A DNA stretch of 58,173 nt from positions 1 to 58,173 of the forward strand of contig JAUCBJ010005115.1 of the NCBI GenBank assembly GCA_032718475.1. The letters are read 5' to 3'. The notes beneath the pieces are model-generated. The model was not told the origin of the DNA and searched no databases. It saw only the letters and a program-made list of their open reading frames with translations. The DNA is from Nemertoderma westbladi (taxonomy: Eukaryota; Xenacoelomorpha; Nemertodermatida; Nemertodermatidae). The translations under genes and the position numbers were made by a program. This document shows positions 49,262 to 58,000 of this stretch, piece by piece. Within the stretch, counting starts at the first letter, position 1; every line of letters begins with the position of its first letter.

Positions 49262-50520
49262 TTGGAAACTGTTCACCACTATGGGTGATCTTCCACAGTA
49301 AACCCTTCCACTTGTTTCCTAAAGGAATGCCTGTTCACCACAATGGGTGAGCTTCTATAATAAATCCTTCCACTTGTTTCCTAAAGGAATGCCTGTTCAC
49401 CACCATGGGTGATCTTCCACAGTAAACCCTTCCCCTCTGTTTCCCAAAGGAATGCCTGTTCACCACCATGGATGATCTTCCACAGTAAACACTTCCACTC
49501 TGTTTCCTAAAGGAATGCCTGTTCACCACCATGGATGATCTTCCACAGTAAACCCTTCCACTCTGTTTCTTAAAGAAATGCCTGATCATCACCATGGGCG
49601 ATCTTCCACAGTAAACCCCACCATTCCGTTTCCTAAAGGAATGCCTGTTCGCCACCATGGGTGATCTTCCACAGTAAACCCTTCCACTCTGTTTCCCAAA
49701 GGAATGCCTGTTCACCACCATGGGTGATCTTCCACAGTAAACCCTTCCACTCTGTTTCCCAAAGGAATGCTTGTTCACCACCATGGGTGATCTTCCACAG
49801 TAAACCCTTCCCCTCTGTTTCCCAAAGGAATGCCTGTTCACCACCATGGATGATCTTCCACAGTAAACACTTCCACTCTGTTTCCTAAAGGAATGCCTGT
49901 TCACCACCATGGATGATCTTCCACAGTAAACCCTTCCACTCTGTTTCCTAAAGAAATGCCTGATCATCACCATGGGCGATCTTCCACAGTAAACCCCACC
50001 ATTCCGTTTCCTAAAGGAATGCCTGTTCGCCACCATGGGTGATCTTCCACAGTAAACCCTTCCACTCTGTTTCCTAAAGGAATGCCTGTTCACCACCATG
50101 GGTGATCTTCCACAGTAAACCCTTCCACTCTGTTTCCCAAAGGAATGCCTGTTCACCACCATGGGTGATCTTCCACAGTAAACCCTTCCACTCTGTTTCC
50201 TAAAGAAATGCCTGATCATCACCATGGGCGATCTTCCACAGTAAACCCCACCATTCCGTTTCCTAAAGGAATGCCTGTTCGCCACCATGGGTGATCTTCC
50301 ACAGTAAACCCTTCCACTCTGTTTCCCAAAGGAATGCCTGTTCACCACTATGTGCGATCTTCCACAGTAAACCTTTCCCCTCTGTTTCCTAAAGGAATCC
50401 CTGTTCACCACCATGGGTGATCTTCCACAGTAAACCCTAGCACTCTGTTTCCTAAAGGAATGCCTGTTCATCACGATGGATGATCGTCCACAGTAAACTC
50501 CTCCACTTTGATTCCAAAGT
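49262..50520. repeat. Twenty-copy 63 bp tandem repeat in exact register
   Basis: The unit reads ggtgatcttccacagtaaac, then ccttccactctgtttcccaa, then aggaatgcctgttcaccacc, then atg. The atg triplets are spaced exactly 63 bases apart from 49278 to 50475 (19 intervals), with substitutions but no indels. Larger blocks recur (the cctgatcatcaccatgggcg variant followed by ccccaccattccg). On the minus strand 379 codons stay open as 21-residue repeats (HSFGKQSGRVYCGRSPMV). That frame meets a stop just outside the array on the upper side (near 50526) and ends at 49335 inside the degraded end, so it is confined to the repeat. Confidence 0.93.
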
Positions 50521-50599
50521 TACCTTGTTTCCCATTTATCGGCCAGTCAATGATGAAAGCCTGGGTAGGGCTAGCCTAGGATGCAGCACTTAAAGCACA

Positions 50600-50677
50600 C
50601 CATCTAAGGATCGAACCGTATCGAACTTGGATCCTGATTGGAAGCCCAGAAATGTTACCACTAGACCAATCTGGTGC
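50600..50677 (-). repeat. tRNA-derived SINE-like sequence (Gly-TCC-like)
   Basis: On the minus strand it begins gcaccagattggtctagtgg, continues taacatttctgggcttccaa and ends with a B-box-like gttcgat. The tggtctagtgg block resembles the D arm/A box, and ctgggcttccaatcag forms an anticodon arm with TCC in the loop, as in glycine tRNA. The T arm (aagttcgatacggttcgatc) looks duplicated or mispaired, so a functional tRNA is unlikely. About 70 further bases down to 50530 could be the SINE body. Confidence 0.5.
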
Positions 50678-51187
50678 TTGGAGAAAATCTGTTAAGAAAG
50701 GTAAAATTTTAACAGTGCTTGTCTCTTCTCCAAACCATATATATATATATATTGTTTATTGACAATCGGTATAAGATATGTAAATAGATACAAACACCGC
50801 TCATTCCTTGGAGAACCAAAAGTCCAAATTGCACAGGCACAAGTGAAACTGAAACTATAGACAGCACCTACAGAGTAGGCCTATTCGTGAAACAATAAAT
50901 AAATGTCATTTATGAAATACACAACTACAATACAAAAAAAACAACTGCAAATAGATAAGTCATGGGCAAAACAACAAGAGTACATATGAAAACAATAACT
51001 AAATGTCATTAATTAAATAAACAAGAAACTATAACTAAATATGTCTGGGCAAAGCACAAAGGGTACATAGGAAACTATAATTAAATGTCATTAAATCGTC
51101 ATATCCCAGATGACCCAGATCATAAACCCAGATGACTACACAAAGTTGGAATGGGGATGATGGCATATATCCTAGGGGCGGGAGGAC
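50678..51187. other. AT-rich flank with a (TA)n microsatellite
   Basis: A ta dinucleotide run at about 50733-50751, and repeated forms of aaatgtcattaa (near 50903, 51001 and 51084) indicating a diverged duplication. No gene was recognised. Confidence 0.4.
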
Positions 51188-51604
51188 ATGAAACCTCACC
51201 ACGGGGGTAAATCAGCCACTGCTAGACAAAAATACGGTCGTAAATACCGCGGTCGCCAACCTTCCGTCTGGGAGGATGAACTCCGGTTGCTCTGGAAGAT
51301 ATACAATATGAGTAAAATGCCTAAGATGACACATCACCAAGATTATTACCTACAAACTGAAACTCTAGTATTGGGTGGCATCGTGTTCCGATTCATAAGG
51401 GATGAGACCCTGGCGCAATGGAAAGTACTTCCTGTTGGGGAGAGCAAGAAAGATATCTGGGACATCGCGGAAAAGAAGGTAGCATTAGCGACACAGGAAC
51501 TACTGTATAACGAACCAGCAGTAACCAACGCGGTCAGACATTCAGTCCTTGGGCTTAGGCCTACCCAACCTAAACTTAAATATTGTGTGCTACTCTCCAA
51601 CTAG
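51188..51604 (+). CDS. Unrecognised 138-codon reading frame
   Basis: ATG 51188 opens MKPHHGGKSATARQKYGRKY, then RQPSVWEDELRLLWKIYNMS, LVLGGIVFRFIRDETLAQWK and WDIAEKKVALATQELLY, ending at 51604. The composition is protein-like: a basic N-terminus, amphipathic segments, no low complexity. No family comes to mind. The last quarter overlaps the start of the LINE remnant, so the end of the frame may be accidental. It could be a mobile-element ORF 5' of the LINE, or an unrelated gene fragment. Confidence 0.3.
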   Translation: MKPHHGGKSATARQKYGRKYRGRQPSVWEDELRLLWKIYNMSKMPKMTHHQDYYLQTETLVLGGIVFRFIRDETLAQWKVLPVGESKKDIWDIAEKKVALATQELLYNEPAVTNAVRHSVLGLRPTQPKLKYCVLLSN

Positions 51605-52530
51605 TGTTGCCCCTGTAGAGGAGGTGGAAAATTTCTACCACAATATACATGCAGCTACTGATGGAGTGGATCAGCATGGACAACGAAATCTGCCTTGCCG
51701 CGGCAAGACTGGTCCTCTCTGTTGCAACAGCCAAGTGTGAGATCCAGCTTCACACTACAGCTGAGCAACAGGTATGAGGTTCTTGCCTCTGAGGCGGCAG
51801 ATCACTGTGAGGGCTATACTGTGAGGGCAGTTCAGTTAGCAGCTGCAGAAACAGTTCCTGTATACCCTCGAAACAGGAAAAGGGCCCCCTGGACTGACAA
51901 CAAAATCCAGAAGTGCCGAAATGACCTATATAAGGCGCAGAAAGAGTCCCGACTCAAACAGACTACAGCGGCCAAGAACGCAGTTAAGGCTGCATCTAGG
52001 TCCCTGAACAGGCAGTACTCTGTTAATCTACAGGAGCTAATAAATCAACAGGTTGATGCCATCAATGATGCTGACGACAGCAGGCAATCATCCCAGGCAT
52101 GGAAATCGATCAACTTGCTTACTGGGCGGAAAAGCCAACCAACCACCAAGGTTAAGGCTGAATCACCAGCCGATCGCCTCAATGGTTGGAAGGCCCACTT
52201 TGAAAAGCTCCTCAATAATGACAGGGTATTGCCTGATAACTTTATAGAAGTTAAAGTGTCTGAGTCTGTACTCACGGCTTTCGCCGTGAGGACCAGCCAG
52301 TGCATAATCTTGTACTTTGGCAGCCTCATGGAGTAAATAAGCATGGTGGACAGCCCATGACTTTCTTGAGACGCATCTTAAAGGACACTTGCCTTGAAGA
52401 TGCGGATGATCTAGCAAATGTCATGGGTGGTAGGGAGTTGTGGCGGCGCAATTTTGTCGACAAGCCGGCACAGCATTCTTAAAAATGCAGCTGCAATGCA
52501 GCATGCCGATCCTAGTAGTAGTAGTAGTGT
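51549..52530 (+). pseudogene. LINE copy 3, internally deleted
   Basis: Begins in the endonuclease (NLNIVCYSPTSVAPVEEVEN) and jumps to the linker shared with copy 1 (RNLPCRGKT; ctgagcaacaggtatg). It then has a long clean segment, RKRAPWTDNKIQKCRNDLYK to LPDNFIEVKVSESVLT (51870-52275), and jumps again, skipping the whole reverse transcriptase, to FAVRTSQC / EDQPVHNL and LRRILKDTCLEDADDLANVM, ending near gcagcatgccgatc and a tag-tag-tag tail (52515-52527). It has the 3' end of copy 2 and the linker of copy 1, so the three are one family. It cannot move by itself. Confidence 0.82.
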
Positions 52531-54290
52531 CGGCGTATTCGTTACATTTGTCGCAACTGGAACTTTCATCGTATATTTCTTTTATTTCTTTTTTAATTTG
52601 GTACATGGTCTAGAACATTTAATAAATGTTCTAGAACTCTTATCAATAGAAATGGCAAAATAGCATAAAAAATAATAAATATAACAATTTTTAAATAATT
52701 TTCTTTTTTTGAAGAAAATAATTTTCTCGAAAATTTAAAGTTCTAGAACACGCAATATACGTTCTAGAACATTTATAAAAGGAACTGACAAAAAAGCTTG
52801 AAAATTTGTTGATAAAAAAACAACGAAATTGTTGGCACGGGCGGAACTGTTCCCATTTTTGGAATGAAACACTAGCTACCAACCAAAACACTAGCTAGTT
52901 CCATAGAAACTAAAATAAACATTGTATTTGTAAATTCATTAGCTACCAATGAAAATGCTAGGAAACTATAGTACGATAGAAACTAAAATAAACAATGTCT
53001 TAAATTTACAAAATTAAAATTTTTATAGCTATAATTTTTGTAAAAACCATAGCTACCATAAAAGTGTAGCGCCTTTCTGACAGGAAGATGGTAGCTAATA
53101 ATTTTGATTTTGTGTAAGCTTTTATTAGCTAGTAAAAAAATTAAAATTATAATTTAATGCTCAATTAAATTTGTCTGAAACTGTAGAAAGTAATTTTTAT
53201 TAGATAATCAGGGTAGCTAGTAATTATTTACTAGCTAGTTTTTTTTATACAAACTATAGAGTAAGGTAAATAAGGTCAATTATATACATTTGTTGTACAT
53301 TTTTTAAATACGGATTGTGTATAATGAACGATCCGTGTACTATTTAACTTATTTAAAAAAGTGATTTTTTTAAATATAATGATCTAGAAAAAAGATATAG
53401 AAATACATTTTTAAAACATATATCATTGTTACTATGGCAACGTTGAAGAGTTCTAGAACAATAGACAAGTGTTATATAGTATTCTAGAACATAAATAAAA
53501 TAAAAAATATTATGTTCTAGAACATATAGCTAGTTTTTTTTTATTTAAAATAGCTAGTAAATAAAAATAAATTTTTTTTAGATTTTAAAATCGCTAGTAT
53601 ATTTAAAATAATATACAATATAAAGATTGTTAAAACAAATATTATACATTTAAATTGATATGAATAAAAGAGTTTTTGAATACAGAATGTTTCTAATTAG
53701 TTTGTTAATCTATTGGGTTTTGCATTTGATTGCCTTTAATAATTCATTGAATCCATTCAATTTTCCATTATGTATCTGACGTCTCCACAAGTATTCGATA
53801 AGTTTTTCAGATAATTTTTCATGATAGGCATTGCACTCCTTGCACCATGCTTTTGCGTCATATTATATTTTTTGTTTTAGAACTCTTCACTGTTGCCATG
53901 GTAACAATGATTTATGTTATAAAAATGTAGTTCTATACGGATCTGTTACCAAAAGATATATTCTAGAACATTACTATTTTTCTTAATTGATATCTAACAT
54001 GTTCTAGAACATTTGCTGTCATGTAATATTAATAATCTATGGGTACGGTAGCCAAGGTCTTGTAATGCCAACATTTCCCAACGTTTGCGAAATTCGCCAA
54101 GAATCTGTCAGTTTCTGTTCCCTAATGTAAATTTGTCAATGTAAATTTGGTATATAATAACCATTAACCAGGGGTTTATCTGAATAAGAGTAGTAGGCCT
54201 GGAGAATGTGACTAGTGCGGTGAAAACATTGACCTACTGTTTTAAATATATAATAACACAGTGGGGTAATAGATCATAAGGAAACCAATT
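52531..54290. other. AT-rich DNA with clustered TTCTAGAA palindromes
   Basis: No gene was recognised. The octamer ttctagaa occurs at 52629, 52741, 52762, 53451, 53482, 53515, 53961 and 54002, often extended to gttctagaac. Other elements: a tandem-like pair of tagaaactaaaataaacat segments near 52904 and 52978, many copies of tagctagt/agctacc, and the inverted repeat listed separately. Confidence 0.6.
53370..53975. repeat. Long inverted repeat (arms about 90-100 bases)
   Basis: Left arm 53370-53460 and right arm 53872-53975 are reverse complements with moderate divergence. For example, catatatcattgttactatgg on the left pairs with gccatggtaacaatgattta on the right, and both arms carry the ttctagaac word or a one-base variant. 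The loop is about 410 bases. This may be a MITE-like element; its ends are not defined. Confidence 0.6.
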
Positions 54291-54420
54291 ACATGCCACA
54301 TCTGCAGAAGTGTGTGTGTCATTCCATGTTCAGTACCCAGGGTTACCTAGGCGAACCATCAATAATAGGCCTACATTGCTTACTAATGTTACCATTTATT
54401 ATTAATATTATTATATACAG
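54291..54420 (+). other. Intron end with branch-point-like site and acceptor
   Basis: tactaat at 54381-54387, 30-odd bases before the acceptor atatacag (AG at 54419-54420), separated by a T/A-rich stretch. The arrangement fits a spliceosomal 3' splice site for the dynein exon. Confidence 0.55.
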
Positions 54421-54560
54421 CGTGTCGAGCTATCTCTATGGGCCAAGGACAAGAAGTACATGCTCGCCGCATTCTGCAGCAGAACATACAGGAAGGAGGG
54501 TGGAGTCTTTTGCAGAATTGTCATCTTGGGCTGGACTTTATGGATGAAATGTTGGAAACC
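54421..54560 (+). CDS. Single exon of an axonemal dynein heavy chain (DNAH5/8-like)
   Basis: Between acceptor AG (54420) and donor GTACGT (54561) lie 140 bases: two bases finishing a codon, then 46 codons. The translation contains [30 protein letters not shown] and [10 protein letters not shown]. The block 'SMGQGQE.HAR', about 17 residues, then '[15 protein letters not shown]' is a signature of the last AAA module (AAA6) of outer-arm dynein heavy chains, which power ciliary beating. Without splicing the frame ends three codons later, at taa. No neighbouring dynein exon is visible in the window; upstream and downstream introns must be long, or this is an isolated exon copy. The preserved splice sites and clean frame favour a real exon. 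Confidence 0.8.
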
Positions 54561-55051
54561 GTACGTATCTAAGTTCATATATACTATAACCTGGAAACCG
54601 TACGTATCTAAGTTCATCTATACTGTAACCTTGAAACTGTACGTAACTAAGTTCATCTATACTGTAACCTGGAAACCGTACGTATCTAAGTTCATCTATA
54701 CTGTAACCTGGAAACCGTACGTATCTAAGTTCATCTATACTGTAACCTGGAAACCATACGTATCTAAGTTCATCTATACTGTAACCTGGAAACTGTACGT
54801 ATCTAAGTTCATCTATACTGTAACCTGGAAACTGTACGTATCTAAGTTCATCTATACTGTAACCTGGAAACTGTACGTATCTAAGTTCATCTATACTGTA
54901 ACCTGGAAACTGTACGTATCTAAGTTCATCTATACTGTAACCTGGAAACTACGTATCTAAGTTCATCTATACTGTAACCTGGAAACCGTACGTATCTAAG
55001 TTCATCTATACTGTAACCTGGAAACTGTACGTATCTAAGTTCATCTATACT
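54552..55051 (+). repeat. 39 bp minisatellite, 13 copies, including the dynein splice donor
   Basis: Unit tggaaaccgtacgtatctaa followed by gttcatctatactgtaacc (39 bases). The first copy overlaps the last nine exon bases (ttggaaacc) and the donor gtacgt. Most later copies retain the acc/act-gtacgtatc donor-like word; exceptions include copy 6 (ccatacg) and copy 11 (2-base deletion). The 39-base period keeps a frame open (a 166-codon frame, 54460-54960), which is a by-product. Confidence 0.92.
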
Positions 55052-58000
55052 ATCGACCGTGTATCCCGCACCCTGACTAGTCAGGCTGTCAGGCCTATGA
55101 CAGTACTGCAGTCTGGCAGTAGGAATAGAAATATTCACCGAAATTTTCGATCAATGCGTTGCTGCAAGTGCAATCGTAGCGGAACATGTCAAAACTGCCT
55201 CTGTTCTAAAAGGGGCATTAGTTGCATCGACTGCCTCCCAGGTAAAATCACGGAGTGTCGCAACCCCCACGCCCACGCCCGATCAGCGTCAATAGTGCGA
55301 GATTCTGCCTCGGGCAGTATCAACTTCCATCTCGAAGTGGAGCCCCAATTTGCAGCCTTTTCAACTGCCTACGCGGGGTCGCTCACAGATCCCCCGTTTC
55401 CAGCGGGTCCGCCATTGGATCCCTCGATCCCAGCGGGTCTGCAAACGGATCCCTCAACTACAGTGGAATCGATAACGGATTCCCTGACTCCACCAGGTCT
55501 GCCAACAGATCCCCCGACTTCAGCAGGTCTGCCAACGGATCTACCGACATCAGCGGGTCTGCCAACGGATCCACCGACTCCAGCCGGTCTGCCAACGGAT
55601 CCCTCGACCACAGCGGGTTCGACAACGGATTCCCCGACTCCACAGGGTCTGCCAACGGATCACCCGATTTCAGCGGGTCTATCAATGGATTCACCGTCTT
55701 CTGCGGGTCTGCCAACGGATTCCTCGACTATAGCGGGTTCGATAAGGGATCCCCGGACTCCACAGGGTCTGCCAACGGTTCCCCCGACTCCAGCGGGTTC
55801 GCCAACTGATCCCCCGACTTCAGCGGGTCTGCCAACGGATCCCGCGACTCCAGCGGGTCTGCCAATGGATCCCCCAACTTCAGCGGCTCTGCCAACGGAT
55901 CCCCCGACTCCAGCGAGTCTGCCAACGGATCGCCAGACTTCAGCGGGTCTGCCAACGGATCCCCCGACTTCAGCGGGTCTGCCAAAGGATCCCTCGTTTC
56001 CAGTGGGTCTGCCAACGTATCTGCCGACTTCAGTGGGTCTGCCAATGGATCCCCCGACTTCCGCAGGCCTGCCAACGGATCCCCCGACTCCGGTGGGTCT
56101 GCCAACGGATCCCCCGACCTCAACGGGTTCGCCAACGGATCCCCCGACTCCAGCGGGTCTGCCAACGGATCCCCTGACTTCAGCGGGTCTGCCAACGGAT
56201 CCCCCGACTCCGGTGGGCCTGCCAACGGATCCCCCGACTTCAACGGGTTTGCCAACGGATCCCCCGACTCCAGCGGGTCTGCCAACGAATCCCCCGACTC
56301 CAGCGGGTCTGCCAACGGATCCCCCGACTCCGGTGTGTCTGCCAACGGATCCCCCGACCTCAACGGGTTCGCCAACGGATCCCCCGACTCCTGCGGGTCT
56401 GCCAACGGATTCCCTGACTCCAGTGGGTCTGCCAACGTATCCCCCGACTTCAGTGGGTCTGCCAATGGATCCCCCGACTTCAGCGGGTCTGCCAACGGAT
56501 CCCCCGACTCCGGTGGGCCTGCCAACGGATCCACCGACTTCAACGGGTTCGCCAACGGATCCCCCGACTCCTGCGGGTCTGCCAACGGATTCCCTGACTC
56601 CAGTGGGTCTGCCAACGTATCCCCCGACTTCAGTGGGTCTGCCAATGGATCCCCCGACTTCAGCGGGTCTGCCAACGGATCCCCCGACTCTGGTGGGCCT
56701 GCCAACGGAACCCCCGACTTCAACGGGTTCGCCAACGGATCCCCCGACTCCAGCGGGTCTGCCAACGGATCCCCCGACTCCAGCGGGTCTGCCAACGGAT
56801 CCCCCAACGTCAACGGGTCTGCCAACGGATCCCCCGACTCCAGCGGGTCTGCCAACGGATCCCCCAACTCCTACGGGTCTGCCAACGGATCCCCCGACTT
56901 CAGCGGGTCTGCCAACGGATTCCCCGACTTCAGCGGGTCTGCTAACGGATCCCCCAACTCGTACGGGTTCCAAATTCAATGAGTTTTTATCTGTACCCAC
57001 TGAGTCTCGGATGCGTTTGGGGTCACGGATAACAGACTACTTTAAGGCGGGGGTTAGGGTTAACCATAACCATACCATTCCCATAATCCTCGAAACGCCA
57101 GGGAAATGTACCCCCACCATTTGCGAATGCAACACACTAGCATCCATGAACAAATCAGTGGAAGAGGTCGATGACCTCCACAATGATGCAAGTAGTGACT
57201 GTTACGAAGTTTACCCAGACGACTCTCAAACATATACACCCACTGAATTAAAAACTAATGTAGGACAATTTATTGCCGACATGAACTCTAAGCCACCTAA
57301 CTACCCGGTGCCCATACATAGTCATTTACATGAACTTACTAGTACAGAATATTTGAGCGATGACGTCATAGACTGCTTTTTAGGTTTAGTATCAAAGCAA
57401 TTTCCGCATGTTGCCACAGTTCTTACTCACGTAACATATAATTTGCGACGTGCTAACCATGACATTACAAGTCAGGTAAAATATGTCGCAAAACGTTACC
57501 TGGCTCCCCATGCCAAGAAACGTCCTGAGACATTATTCTTTCCTGAATGTATTGACGAACATTTTGTTTTACATGTAGCAAACTGTAAGTCCTCAACCAT
57601 CTGCACAGTTAATCCATTGGGCGATACGATGCCAACTAAAACAACGTTTGCAATCGCTGACCTACTAAATTTAATAGACTCAGTTGCTAATCCCTCAAGA
57701 AGCAAATGGTTGGTTAATATTTGCAATTTTAACTATCCAAAACAGGAAAATAATTTTGATTGTGGTGTTTATATATGCCTGTACGCTCTTGCGATCACTC
57801 ACGCGCTGCCAACAATCTCATCTATTCACTCAGAGAGTGAGGACGCACGACTCTGGCTATATAACTGTCTTGATAAGTACAAGTTAGTCCATCACGATCA
57901 AGTGACTTATGATCCATCATACTCACCCTGGGATATTGCAGCACCCAATACTGATTTTAATGTGGGAATCGAAAAAGACACAGATATAATATCTGACCAT

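Noticed and set aside
50600-50677. Functional glycine tRNA gene
   Set aside because: The T arm does not pair properly and the sequence continues as an apparent SINE body.
54460-54960. 166-codon frame with repeated [13 protein letters not shown]
   Set aside because: It uses a different frame from the dynein exon and consists of the 39 bp minisatellite; a 2-base deletion in unit 11 breaks it.
55660-57000. 446- and 379-codon minus-strand frames and 185/215-codon plus-strand frames
   Set aside because: Shadows of the 30 bp repeat. Only the plus frame running through 55049-58173 continues into recognisable domains on both sides.
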